A stretch of DNA of 64,000 nucleotides from Shewanella litoralis (GTDB lineage Bacteria > Pseudomonadota > Gammaproteobacteria > Enterobacterales > Shewanellaceae): assembly GCF_009828585.1 (NCBI RefSeq), contig NZ_WSRZ01000010.1, positions 62,001-126,000 on the forward strand. The letters run 5' to 3'. The first letter of the stretch is position 1; the number at the start of each line of letters is the position of its first letter. This document shows, in pieces, positions 18,538-26,771 of this stretch. The notes under the pieces are model-generated. The model was not told the DNA's origin, searched no databases, and saw nothing but the letters and a program-made list of their open reading frames with translations. The position numbers and the translations under genes were made by a program.

Positions 18538-18848
18538 TAGGCTTGATAACACGATAATTATCATTATTAGGGCCATCGCTCTGAATGTGAGTTTGTTCGA
18601 AATACCGATATTTACACATCAGATGTGTTAATATTATGTATCAAATGAGGCCAATCGATAATACAATTTAACTATGTGGTATCGATTACCTACTAAAATA
18701 TAATGATAAGAGAAAGGACTTCTCTGTGGCAATGTTCATGGATTTATACCAGAGATTGTTGCCATATATTCTGAGTTGATGTTGGTATTTTACAAGTATC
18801 AATATTATTTCTACACTGATTAAGTATGCTAGAAATGAGAGTCCTAAT
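18538..18848. other. AT-rich gap upstream of the TIGR02922-like gene
   Basis: About 310 bp, AT-rich, without a credible gene. It includes the palindrome-like GATAACACGATAATTATCATTATTAG at its left end (partial inverted repeats only). It probably holds the promoter of the 82-residue gene at 18849, but no confident -10/-35 pair can be picked. Confidence 0.5.
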
Positions 18849-19097
18849 ATGAAATCTGAATCTGCAGCTGCAGGTCAAGTATCAAGCGCAACTGTTACCG
18901 TGCTGTTTTACGAAGCACCCGCTGGCCTTGAAATGTATAACGCCGTGTTAACTGACCTTGAAGTGAGCAAAACGGGCCGAGTGATGATCCCCGAGTCATT
19001 TAGACGTGGTAAGTCGATTATTGCGGTACTTGAAGGTGAATGCACAATATTGAACGCACTAGGCGAGCGCGTGTATTCGCAGCGTACCGTCGGCTAA
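18849..19097 (+). CDS. Small conserved protein, TIGR02922-like
   Basis: 82 residues. The central part (VTVLFYEAPAGLEMYNAVLTDLEVSKTGRVMIPESFRRGKSIIAVLEGECTILNALGERV) fits a small protein family described mainly from Shewanella and Colwellia (TIGR02922, recalled rather than searched). No signal peptide or transmembrane segment; predicted mostly beta, with RVMIPESFRRGK as the most conserved-looking stretch. Function is unknown. It is monocistronic, with a terminator 25 nt after the stop. Confidence 0.75.
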   Translation: MKSESAAAGQVSSATVTVLFYEAPAGLEMYNAVLTDLEVSKTGRVMIPESFRRGKSIIAVLEGECTILNALGERVYSQRTVG

Positions 19098-19121
19098 TCT
19101 TACTCAGTCACTTGCAAACAT

Positions 19122-19147
19122 AAAAAGACACTCACGTGTCTTTTTTA
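19122..19147. terminator. Terminator after the small conserved gene
   Basis: Stem AAAAAGACAC / GTGTCTTTTT with TCAC loop and T-run. Confidence 0.85.
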
Positions 19148-19194
19148 TTGTCTCAACAAATCAATGTTATTCACTTTTTACCCAATATATCACT

Positions 19195-19779
19195 CTAGCC
19201 ACTGATTAAATCACGCAATAACTTGTCAGCGAGAGGCTGTAATACTTCAATGCAGGGTTGTGTTGTGGCGACTGTCCGTAAACCATAAATTCCCATCACC
19301 AAATATTGTGCTAAAAATTGGCTGTCGCTTTGCTGCGGGATCAATTGTTGTTGTTTCGCACGTTCAAATATTTGCGATAAGGCTTGATGCCATGATTGTA
19401 AAAACTCACAGGTTATTTGTTTGATTTGGTCATCTTGCTCACCCATTTCACTTAACGATTTGGTCAATAAGCACGATTGAGTTGCATCGCAACTTAAACC
19501 TTCTTGCACGATTAACCCTAAGTAATCCCTTAGGTTATCTAAAGCCGAGCGCTCGTTAGTAAATAACTGTTGCATCTGCTGAGTTCGGTCGAGTTGATAT
19601 TGTTCAATTGCCGCAATAAAGAGGCCTTTTTTATTATCAAACGCGCAATAAATTGACCCAGGATGTAATCCGGTTGCTTTGGTGAGATCCTGCATGCTGG
19701 TTTTAGCGTATCCATTCACCATAAAGGTACACATCGCAGCGCGTAACACTTTTTGTTTATCAAATTCAGCATGTCTCAT
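19195..19779 (-). CDS. TetR/AcrR-family repressor, NemR-like
   Basis: 194 residues from the ATG giving MRHAEFDKQKVLRAAM; a longer frame to 19908 would run through the operator region and is unlikely. The N-terminal helix-turn-helix is typical (FMVNGYAKTSMQDLTKATGLHPGSIYCAFDNKKGLFIAAI). The C-terminal ligand domain contains Cys residues (LSCDATQSCLLTKS; ATTQPCIEV) that could sense electrophiles, as in NemR. It is divergent from an old yellow enzyme gene, with two palindromic sites between them, the standard arrangement for a local repressor controlling both genes. Confidence 0.88.
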   Translation of the reverse strand: MRHAEFDKQKVLRAAMCTFMVNGYAKTSMQDLTKATGLHPGSIYCAFDNKKGLFIAAIEQYQLDRTQQMQQLFTNERSALDNLRDYLGLIVQEGLSCDATQSCLLTKSLSEMGEQDDQIKQITCEFLQSWHQALSQIFERAKQQQLIPQQSDSQFLAQYLVMGIYGLRTVATTQPCIEVLQPLADKLLRDLISG

Positions 19780-19851
19780 ATTCGGCCACTTTTGGTCAAT
19801 AACAAAGCGTGATAACTCATATGTCTTGAGTCTAACTAAATTTGATCGACT

Positions 19852-19911
19852 ATTCAAAAAATACTTGAATGTGTGCTCAATTAAGAATATTCTTGAATAC
19901 ATATTCAAGAA
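19852..19911. promoter_or_regulatory. Twin TetR-type operators between nemR-like and nemA-like genes
   Basis: Site 1, 19890-19911: half-sites TTCTTGAAT and ATTCAAGAA around a 4-nt centre, a near-perfect 22-bp palindrome that overlaps the start of the reductase ribosome site (AAGGAG, 19911-19916). Site 2, 19852-19870: ATTCAA and TTGAAT separated by 7 nt. Both share the TTGAAT/ATTCAA half-site. Binding at site 1 would block initiation of the reductase gene directly. Confidence 0.7.
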
Positions 19912-19924
19912 AGGAGATCGTCAC

Positions 19925-20968
19925 ATGACGGCCAGTTTATTTACACCTTACAAACTCAATGACACCCTAACATTATCAAACAAGATTTTAATGGCACCAT
20001 TAACGCGTTGTATGGCGGATGATGACTTAGTGCCGACACAGCAAATTGCCGACTATTATGCGCGTCGTGCTGAAGCGGGCTTAATTATCAGTGAAGCGAC
20101 CATTATTCGCGCCGATGGTCAGGGTTACCCAAACACTCCAGGTTTATTTACCCCTGCACAAATTGATGGCTGGCGTGTCGTAACAGACGCTGTGCACAAA
20201 AATGGCGGTAAAATCTTTGCCCAGTTATGGCACACCGGCCGTGTGGCTCACCCACACTTTTTTGGCGGTGGTGACGTATTATCATCTTCTGCCCAAGCGG
20301 TTGAAGGCACAGTGCCAAGAATGCGCGAACTGGTTTACCAAACGCCAAAAGCCGCCACAATTGAAGACATTAAACAATTAGTGATTGATTATGCTCAAGC
20401 GGCTGCAAACGCGATTGATGCAGGTTTTGACGGCGTTGAAATTCACGGCGCGAATGGCTATTTAATTGACCAGTTTTTACATCACGACAATAACCGTCGT
20501 GAAGATGAATACGGCCAAACCCCTGAAAACATGTCACGCTTTGCGTTAGAAGTGGTCGATGCTGTTATTGCGCGTATCGGCGCAGATCGCACTGCATTAC
20601 GTGTGTCTCCAGGTGCTTATTTCAATATGGCTGGTGACTCACGTGACCGCGCAGTATTTGATTATTTATTACCTGAGGTGGCTAAGCGCAATTTAGCGTT
20701 TTTACACGGCGGTATTTTTGACGACTCAATGGAGTTTGATTACCTGGGTGGCAGCATCTCGGCTTACCTTCGAAGCGTATACACGGGCACATTAGTGGGC
20801 GTGGGCAGTTACACCGCAGAAACAGGCAGTGCTGCAATTGAGGCGAATAAGTTTGATTTATTAGCTATTGGTCGCCCGTTTATTGCTAACCCAGATTATG
20901 TGGCAAAGGTGCGTGACGGTGAAGAGTTAGTCGCTTACGCCGACACAATGTTAACTGAATTGATTTAA
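19925..20968 (+). CDS. nemA: Old yellow enzyme family alkene reductase (NemA-like)
   Basis: 347 residues from ATG 19925 with AAGGAG upstream; the open frame extends further upstream, but through the repressor gene. FMN-dependent TIM barrel: LTLSNKILMAPLTRCMADDDLVPT, FAQLWHTGRVAHPHF, and the substrate-binding HGANGYLIDQFLHHDNNRREDEYG (His/Asn pair and catalytic Tyr region), then the phosphate-binding end FDLLAIGRPFIANPDYVAKV. It reduces activated C=C bonds and N-ethylmaleimide/nitroesters with NADPH in the cytoplasm. It is probably induced by electrophiles through the divergent TetR gene. A terminator lies 135 nt downstream. Confidence 0.93.
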   Translation: MTASLFTPYKLNDTLTLSNKILMAPLTRCMADDDLVPTQQIADYYARRAEAGLIISEATIIRADGQGYPNTPGLFTPAQIDGWRVVTDAVHKNGGKIFAQLWHTGRVAHPHFFGGGDVLSSSAQAVEGTVPRMRELVYQTPKAATIEDIKQLVIDYAQAAANAIDAGFDGVEIHGANGYLIDQFLHHDNNRREDEYGQTPENMSRFALEVVDAVIARIGADRTALRVSPGAYFNMAGDSRDRAVFDYLLPEVAKRNLAFLHGGIFDDSMEFDYLGGSISAYLRSVYTGTLVGVGSYTAETGSAAIEANKFDLLAIGRPFIANPDYVAKVRDGEELVAYADTMLTELI

Positions 20969-21102
20969 GTTTTTGTTGTTTGCGTGGCTAATCCTTACGG
21001 ATTATATAAGCGTATTTTTGTAGGAATCCACTTATTGCCATGCTAATGCCAATGAGTGGCGCTAAATGATCAACCCCAATTTGTGTTTTTAGCATCCGTC
21101 TT

Positions 21103-21131
21103 GACCACAGCTTTTGCTGTGGTCTTTTTTT
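21103..21131 (+). terminator. Terminator downstream of nemA
   Basis: Perfect 9-bp stem GACCACAGC / GCTGTGGTC with TTTT loop and seven T residues. Confidence 0.9.
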
Positions 21132-21198
21132 GCCATAAATTTGTCTCCCTGAGAGCAGTCTATTACTATGTCGACATTTTTCGGTACAGAGAAGCGTT

Positions 21199-22521
21199 AT
21201 GCATACATTACAACAACTCAATGATGGTTTATTACAAGGTGCTCAACGGGTCAAAATCGCCCAGGGGCTGCATGAGTTCCCAACTAAACTATTTGAGTTA
21301 GCTGATACGCTTGAAGTGCTCGATTTAACTGATAATCAATTGTCGTCTCTACCTGACAACTTTGCCGATTTACATCAATTAAAAATCCTGTTTTTGTCGA
21401 ATAACCTGTTCGAACATTTACCTGATGTACTGGGCCAATGCCCCAATTTAGAAATGATTGGTTTTAAAGCCAACCAAATTCGAACGGTATCAGACGCATC
21501 AATCCCAAAACAAACCCGCTGGTTAATTTTAACCGACAATCAGATAGAACAATTGCCTGACAGTTTGGGCCAGTGTTATCGCCTTGAAAAACTGGCATTA
21601 GCGGGTAATCGTTTAACTTCATTGCCGGCCAGTATGGCAAATTGTCATCGATTGGCTTTACTCAGGTTGTCTGCCAATCAACTTGATGCGTTACCACAAT
21701 GGTTATTTGAACTGCCAAAATTGGCCTGGTTGGCTTTTTCAGGTAATCGTTTTAGTCATGTTGAGCACTGTGATAACACGCGAGTCCCGACAGTACCGTT
21801 ACAGCAATTTCAGTTAGGTCAATTGCTCGGGCAGGGCGCTTCTGGATTAATTTATCAAGCATCACATATGGCTTTGCAGCACGGAACGGCTGAATTTAGT
21901 TATAATGATGAGGTCGCGGTAAAACTGTTCAAAGGCATGATCACCAGCGACGGTTACCCTGCAGACGAGCTTGATTGCTGCTTAACCGCAGGAGAGCATC
22001 CTAATTTGATCAATGTATTGGCGCAAATTAACCAGGCCGATCAATTAGGCCTAGTGATGCAGCTTATTCCGCCAAGTTACGCCAATTTAGGCTTACCGCC
22101 ATCATTGCAAACCTGTAGCCGCGATACTTTTGAGCCAAACACCCGCTTTAGTGAGTCTCGTATTATTAACATAGCGACCCAAATGGCCGATATTTTGGCC
22201 CATTTACATCAAAATGGAATTAGCCATGGTGATATTTATGCCCACAACACCATGATTAACCCGCAAGGCAATGTGTTATTTGGCGACTTTGGCGCCGCAT
22301 CTAACTTAAACCAGTTCAGCCCCGAGCGTCGTGTGTTAATGCAAGCCATTGAGGTGAGGGCGTTTGGGTACATGATTGAAGACATGCTAAATCTGATTGA
22401 GCACCCTCACAGCCCCAAGGCGCAAGCGCTACACCAATTAGTGCAAGATTGCTTGCAGCCTAACTTAAGCGCCAGACCGAGTTTTAATGACCTTAAACAA
22501 CAGTTAGCCAGCATGACATAA
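21199..22521 (+). CDS. Leucine-rich repeat protein fused to a non-RD protein kinase
   Basis: 440 residues. Residues about 15-190 are leucine-rich repeats of about 23 residues (LEVLDLTDNQLSSLPDNF, LKILFLSNNLFEHLPDVL, LEKLALAGNRLTSLPASM, LALLRLSANQLDALPQWL). Residues about 203-440 are a protein kinase domain: glycine loop GQGASG (211-216), VAVK lysine 242, catalytic loop HGDIYAHN (343-350) and DFG (363-365), ending with a family-like RPSFNDL. The loop has HGD in place of HRD and lacks the HRDxK lysine, so it is a non-RD kinase of atypical type but keeps Asp345, Asn350 and Asp363. No signal peptide or membrane segment; cytoplasmic. LRRs probably bind the target or regulator. Substrate unknown. 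Monocistronic. Confidence 0.88.
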   Translation: MHTLQQLNDGLLQGAQRVKIAQGLHEFPTKLFELADTLEVLDLTDNQLSSLPDNFADLHQLKILFLSNNLFEHLPDVLGQCPNLEMIGFKANQIRTVSDASIPKQTRWLILTDNQIEQLPDSLGQCYRLEKLALAGNRLTSLPASMANCHRLALLRLSANQLDALPQWLFELPKLAWLAFSGNRFSHVEHCDNTRVPTVPLQQFQLGQLLGQGASGLIYQASHMALQHGTAEFSYNDEVAVKLFKGMITSDGYPADELDCCLTAGEHPNLINVLAQINQADQLGLVMQLIPPSYANLGLPPSLQTCSRDTFEPNTRFSESRIINIATQMADILAHLHQNGISHGDIYAHNTMINPQGNVLFGDFGAASNLNQFSPERRVLMQAIEVRAFGYMIEDMLNLIEHPHSPKAQALHQLVQDCLQPNLSARPSFNDLKQQLASMT

Positions 22522-22681
22522 GCTGCCACTATGATTATGCTTAGCAATGTAATTCGTATTGCTATGCTGCATTGCAGAGCGCCATTGCTGACTCCCCTTG
22601 AATATCCGCTGTGAAATATGGCCTTTAACTTAACACTGCATTATAATCAAATTATCATGTTGTAATTAAAGGTCATCACCA

Positions 22682-22873
22682 GTGGAAAACAAAACTGCCC
22701 GTTTTACTGTACTAATGGACCCGCTAAAAAAGCAGGCATTTGAGCAATTGTGTGCGGCACAAGATCTCACTCCATCACAAGTTACCCGTCAGCTTATTCG
22801 TGAATATCTTGAAAAACACGATGTCAGTTTTGGTGACAATCAAAGCCGACCGAACCCGCAAGTTAAAAGCTAA
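22682..22873 (+). CDS. Small ribbon-helix-helix (CopG-like) protein
   Basis: 63 residues with GTG start at 22682; AAAGG lies about 10 nt upstream. The pattern KTARFTVLMDPLKKQAFEQLCAAQDLTPSQVTRQLIREYLEKH shows the short beta-strand followed by two helices of a ribbon-helix-helix DNA-binding domain. No toxin gene adjoins it, so it is not obviously an antitoxin. It may be a stand-alone regulator. Target unknown. Confidence 0.7.
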   Translation: MENKTARFTVLMDPLKKQAFEQLCAAQDLTPSQVTRQLIREYLEKHDVSFGDNQSRPNPQVKS

Positions 22874-23073
22874 TCTAGCGTTTTTACGGTGGAGTGTGAA
22901 CTGAGCCTAACGGCTTAGGCTAGTCAATTTGTGATAATAACATTATAATGCGATTACAATTTAAGGTGAGGTGGTTTTAGTGGCTATCTCATGCCAGTCG
23001 ATAACGCTTTTTGAACAATGCCTTAGTGCCTTTATCTTGTTCGATATAAGCTAAAAAAACAGAGAGTGAATTT

Positions 23074-23418
23074 ATGAGTGATGTCATCCCGCCATGCCCA
23101 AAGTGTGAATCTGCTTATGCTTATTCAGACGGTACATTATTAATTTGCCCAGAATGCGCCAATGAGTGGAACCCAAATGAAGAAGTGGTTGATCCAGACG
23201 CCATCATTTTAAAAGATGCCGTGGGTAACCTATTGGCAGAAGGCGACAAAGTCACCTTAATCAAAGATCTTAAAGTTAAAGGTTCATCACTTGTGCTTAA
23301 AGTCGGCACCAAAGCCGTGATCAACCGCTTTTCAACAGGCGATCACGACATCGATTGTAAAGTCGACGGTAACGGCCAAATGATGCTGAAATCGCAGTTT
23401 GTAAAAAAACAAAACTAA
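23074..23418 (+). CDS. yjdM: Zinc-ribbon protein YjdM (PhnA family)
   Basis: 114 residues. The N-terminal zinc ribbon uses four cysteines ([25 protein letters not shown]). The C-terminal domain has [33 protein letters not shown] and the end [19 protein letters not shown], the signature of YjdM, previously named PhnA from its chromosomal position near phosphonate genes in E. coli. No phosphonate genes are near it here, so the old name gives no reliable function. Cytoplasmic; monocistronic with a strong terminator. Confidence 0.93.
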   Translation: MSDVIPPCPKCESAYAYSDGTLLICPECANEWNPNEEVVDPDAIILKDAVGNLLAEGDKVTLIKDLKVKGSSLVLKVGTKAVINRFSTGDHDIDCKVDGNGQMMLKSQFVKKQN

Positions 23419-23472
23419 TAGCGATTGAACGAGTCGTTTAAGTGATCATAAATCAGCTTTAGTCTGGTTAAT

Positions 23473-23513
23473 AAAAAATCCCCGCTGATAGCAATATCAA
23501 CGGGGATTTTTTA
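23473..23513 (+). terminator. Terminator downstream of yjdM
   Basis: AAAAATCCCCGCTGATA pairs with TATCAACGGGGATTTTT (one mismatch), followed by a T-run. Confidence 0.9.
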
Positions 23514-23642
23514 TTGTTAGCTGCTTATTTTCTCAGTTGGACATATACTTTTAAAGCTGCTGTGAGTAAATAAGTGGATGATTGTAATTACCTGTAGATA
23601 CAGATATCTTGGTTTAACCTTGAATTTACAAAAGATTTCGTT

Positions 23643-24149
23643 ATGCCTATTTGGTTAACTGCTGAAATTATAATTGCCATATCATCCATATTAATCGCGC
23701 TATGTGCTTTAGTTACAACTATCTGGCAAGGAATGATAACAAGGAAACATAACAAGCTGTCGGTGAGACCTATTATATCAGTTTATGTTATTGTTTCTGG
23801 AGATAATACGCTCGGTCTTAAAATAGTAAATCAAGGACTTGGTCCAGCAATAATAACTAGCGCCTTCATTAAAAAAAATGGGTTTCAGTTTAGGTTGGAT
23901 GATAGAAAATATTTAAGTTTATTCCCTGAATTAACGGACAATCATTTTCAGTTCGGTTTAGGTGGAATGCAAGGCTCCTTGGTTCCACTTCAGCCGCATT
24001 GGCTAATTTCTACAGAAGTCCATAATGATTTAAATATTAAAAAATCTCTGGTATCGGCTCTTAATAAGATTGAGTTAGAATTTGAGTATGAGTCAATTTA
24101 TAGAGATAAATTCCCTCCTTTTAAACAAACCATTGATTTTGGTGACTGA
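23643..24149 (+). CDS. Hypothetical membrane-anchored protein
   Basis: 168 residues. One N-terminal transmembrane helix (about 5-30, LTAEIIIAISSILIALCALVTTIWQGM), then a basic stretch RKHNK and a mainly beta C-terminal domain (SVRPIISVYVIVSGDNTLGLKIVNQGLGPAIITSAF). The phrase RPxISVY...L.IVNxGLGPAII recurs in uncharacterised accessory proteins of many bacteria; it suggests a single-helix anchor and a cytoplasmic immunoglobulin-like fold. Its codon use is more AT-rich than the neighbours, and it lies in the gene-poor stretch next to the tmRNA 3' end, a common integration site, so recent acquisition is plausible. Confidence 0.6.
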   Translation: MPIWLTAEIIIAISSILIALCALVTTIWQGMITRKHNKLSVRPIISVYVIVSGDNTLGLKIVNQGLGPAIITSAFIKKNGFQFRLDDRKYLSLFPELTDNHFQFGLGGMQGSLVPLQPHWLISTEVHNDLNIKKSLVSALNKIELEFEYESIYRDKFPPFKQTIDFGD

Positions 24150-25034
24150 AGATGTTGTTAATTTTAAGCTCTTTAAGTTTAAGTTACATGAGGAATTAAA
24201 GTAATTGATTTCCTTATATTAATAGCAACAAACACCGCTAAATCGAAGAGAGTAAAATTACAGGTGCAAGCGCGGCTGTGACCTTCGAAAACATGGATGT
24301 TTTCGCAGAGCGCCCATGGATGGGGTTACAGCGTGTCACAGAAGCGATTGCACTAAGGTCACTCTTTCAAATCCATGTGATTGTGACATTTGCATTTCCT
24401 ACTTGCTTGTAATTGGTTGATTCAACTCTGGACTTGAGGCCGTTGAAGAAAATGACGTGAGCTGGCCATGGACGGCCAGCTAGCTTTGGAGGGGAAGGGA
24501 CGCCCCATCTGAAGCGTTAGCATTTTCGAATAAGGCCGAGGCTGGCTACAAACGAGGTGAAAAGCTCGATAATTTTCCGTCGCAACTTTTTCGCTGCCGT
24601 TGTTTGGTTAAAAGCGAAAATGTTGCCGGAACGGCAGGGGTGATCCAAGAGGGGATTGCTGTTGATCCCCTTTTGGCCCGTGCAGGGTGGAACCTTGCGA
24701 TCTTAATCTGGTGTGGGCGAAGCGCCACGACGTTAGTGGCCGTAGGCCATGAGTACAAAAGTACAAAAGTACAAAGCAAACACCTGGATCCCGGCTCAAA
24801 GCATTACCGGGATAAGATGATTAAATTAACCTGCATAAATTGACAAATTACTACCATTAATCTGATGCAGGCGAAGCACCACGACGTTAGTGGCTGAAGG
24901 CCATTTTTGAAATACATTTAGGGACATTGATGTATTAGCTAAAAATTTATTTAAATTCAAACCCAACAAACCATGGAAAACGGCAACATGTGGACAAACT
25001 TTTAGTGCTGCGTGGGCAATTTGTGGACACTGCA
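24150..25034. repeat. Gene-poor repeat-rich stretch beside ssrA
   Basis: About 885 bp without a credible gene. Contents: (a) 24264-24353, a 90-bp imperfect hairpin whose ends GTGCAAGCG and CGATTGCAC pair and which contains two smaller hairpins centred on ATGGAT (24287-24304 and 24313-24324); (b) 24460-24481, hairpin GCTGGCC ATGGAC GGCCAGC; (c) a 48-bp unit at 24703-24750 repeated at 24857-24904 with six mismatches, containing GGCGAAGCGCC and GGCCGTAGGCC mini-hairpins in the first copy; (d) three GTACAAAA-type units at about 24753-24776. These are dispersed repetitive elements, not genes. Short ORFs here share only the repeated 48-bp sequence. Confidence 0.65.
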
Positions 25035-25070
25035 AACAAAAAGGGCTTAGCATTGCTGCTAAGCCCTTCT
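25035..25070 (-). terminator. Terminator of ssrA
   Basis: Perfect 12-bp stem AAGGGCTTAGCA / TGCTAAGCCCTT with TTGC loop; on the minus strand it is followed by TTTTTGTTT, directly after the tmRNA 3' end. Confidence 0.9.
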
Positions 25071-25076
25071 ATAAAT

Positions 25077-25432
25077 TGGTGGAGGCGGCGGGACTTGAAC
25101 CCGCGTCCAGAAAGCCTACATCCTCGGCACTACATGTTTAGTCTCTCTTTTATTTAACCAAGCAGTCTCCGAAAGACAGGATGCTACTTGGTGAGTCCGG
25201 TACTGTTTCGCGGTTCACCCCCGGACGGAGTTCCCTCGCTAGCACACTGTAATATGACCATCAGAATCCACTGTCCACGTGCGAAACGTGTGGTTGATGG
25301 CTAGCTAGCCTAAGCTGCTAGAGAGTAGTTAGAGTCGTTTGCAACTATAACGGTGCGGCTTTTTACGAGGCCAACCGCCCCTCGACATGCTCCTTGGGTT
25401 TCGTGAATCCTGTCGAATCCAGAATCGCCCCC
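25077..25432 (-). ncRNA. ssrA: Transfer-messenger RNA (tmRNA, SsrA)
   Basis: About 356 nt on the minus strand. The 5' end GGGGGCGATTCTGGATTCGA and the 3' end CCGCCTCCACCA form the tRNA-Ala-like acceptor stem (7 bp with one G-U), and the 3' T-arm GGTTCAAGTCC is present. The tag reading frame (25342-25310) is GCA AAC GAC TCT AAC TAC TCT CTA GCA GCT TAG, giving ANDSNYSLAA, with a further Ala added by the RNA itself. It rescues stalled ribosomes and tags nascent proteins, working with SmpB, whose gene lies just upstream on the same strand (146 nt away). The 3' end of ssrA is a well-known target for integrases. Confidence 0.97.
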
Positions 25433-25577
25433 AATTGAGTTAATCATAACGTGTTGTTGGACGAATACCTAGTGTCCATTAACAAAATATAATCGTTTGT
25501 TCACTATCTGTTCGTTATAGGCCTATGTTCAATAACAACTTATCTGTTTTAATCGTTTATGCGGCCCACTGACGAGA

Positions 25578-26066
25578 TTAAGCGTTTTCTTTATCTTTTT
25601 TCATTACGCGTGCTTTTTCAATTTTCCACTCGCGCTCTTTCGTGTCTTCACGTTTGTCGTGATCTTTTTTACCTTTACCTAGGCCAATTTCCACTTTTAC
25701 CCAGGCACCTTTGCGCCAGTACATTGATAATGGCACTAAGGTGTAGCCTTGGCGTTCAATTAAGCCGGCAAGTTTGTCAATTTCACTGCGCTTTAGTAGC
25801 AGCTTTTTGGTTCTGATTGGGTCACATATTACATGGGTCGATGCCGTATTTAATGGTTGAATTGTACAACCATGCATAAAGGCTTCGCCTTCTTTAATGT
25901 ATACATAACAGTCTGATAAGTTAACTTTACCCATGCGGATAGACTTAACTTCCCAGCCCATCAGCTGCAATCCTGCTTCGATTTTGTCTTCGATGCGGTA
26001 TTCAAAAGTCGCGCGCTTGTTGCGTGCGATGCTCGCTGAGGCATTTGCTGTTTTTTTCTTTACCAT
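25578..26066 (-). CDS. smpB: SsrA-binding protein SmpB
   Basis: 162 residues. It begins [69 protein letters not shown] with the oligonucleotide-binding barrel, and ends with the basic tail [26 protein letters not shown] that becomes helical in the mRNA channel of the stalled ribosome. It is required for delivery of tmRNA. It lies directly upstream of ssrA on the same strand. Confidence 0.97.
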   Translation of the reverse strand: MVKKKTANASASIARNKRATFEYRIEDKIEAGLQLMGWEVKSIRMGKVNLSDCYVYIKEGEAFMHGCTIQPLNTASTHVICDPIRTKKLLLKRSEIDKLAGLIERQGYTLVPLSMYWRKGAWVKVEIGLGKGKKDHDKREDTKEREWKIEKARVMKKDKENA

Positions 26067-26333
26067 TGTATTTACCGTAGTGAATGTCGCTTTAACTCTT
26101 TAAGAGAACGAGCTGACAGTCAGCAGTTAGCCCATTTAATAAGTGCTATTATATTAAGGTTTTAAATTAACACCATTGATATAAAAGATATGGGGGAGAT
26201 TTTGTCTATTTCAACGATTATACCTAGTTTATTGCCTATTGTGCTATTAACCACGAGATTTAGCGTCATGGCGGATGCCTTTTTTGTTTAACGTGATAAA
26301 ATCCGCCCATTGTTTTTACTATAGTGATGTCAG

Positions 26334-26771
26334 ATGCCCAAGATTGCCAAAAGTATGCTGGTTAGATTTAGTGCCAAAGAGATGTATGATTTAGTCAATG
26401 ATGTTGAGTCGTATCATGTTTTTCTACCCGGATGTGTTGGGGGAAAGGTGCTAGCGTTTGACGGTAAAACCATGGTGGCATCTGTTGATGTAAGTAAAGC
26501 TGGGATCAGCAAAACCTTTACGACGCGCAATCAAGTTGTTGAGGCAAAAACGATTTCCCTAGAGCTTGAAAATGGTCCTTTTAAGTATATGCATGGATTA
26601 TGGCAATTTACTGAATTAACTGACGAAGCCTGTAAAGTGGAGTTTGATTTAGACTTTGAATTTTCAAACAGGTTAGTTGATATGGCATTTGGTAAAATTT
26701 TTAAAGAGTTAATGTCGTCGATGGTGATGGCATTTACCGAAAGAGCAAAGGTAATTTATCGTGACAAGTAA
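26334..26771 (+). CDS. ratA: RatA / COQ10-like START-domain protein
   Basis: 145 residues of the polyketide-cyclase/START superfamily: MPKIAKSMLVRFSAKEMYDLVNDVESYHVFLPGCVGGKVL and the end IFKELMSSMVMAFTERAKVIY. The order smpB (divergent), ratA, rnfH is conserved in gammaproteobacteria. The name RatA comes from a reported ability to block ribosome subunit joining in E. coli, but the family is homologous to mitochondrial COQ10, a ubiquinone-binding protein, and the latter role may be the real one. Its end overlaps the rnfH start by 11 nt in another frame. Confidence 0.92.
   Translation: MPKIAKSMLVRFSAKEMYDLVNDVESYHVFLPGCVGGKVLAFDGKTMVASVDVSKAGISKTFTTRNQVVEAKTISLELENGPFKYMHGLWQFTELTDEACKVEFDLDFEFSNRLVDMAFGKIFKELMSSMVMAFTERAKVIYRDK

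Noticed and set aside
22682-22873. Antitoxin of a toxin-antitoxin module
   Set aside because: The RHH protein stands alone, with no small toxin gene on either side.
24546-25053. Several 63-79 residue open frames on both strands beside ssrA
   Set aside because: They overlap one another, and the only sequence they share is the 48-bp repeat read through. No ribosome sites.
26334-26771. RatA as a toxin of a toxin-antitoxin pair with RnfH
   Set aside because: The pair is conserved core sequence next to smpB, and the START/COQ10-like fold suggests a quinone-related role; no antitoxin features are visible in RnfH.
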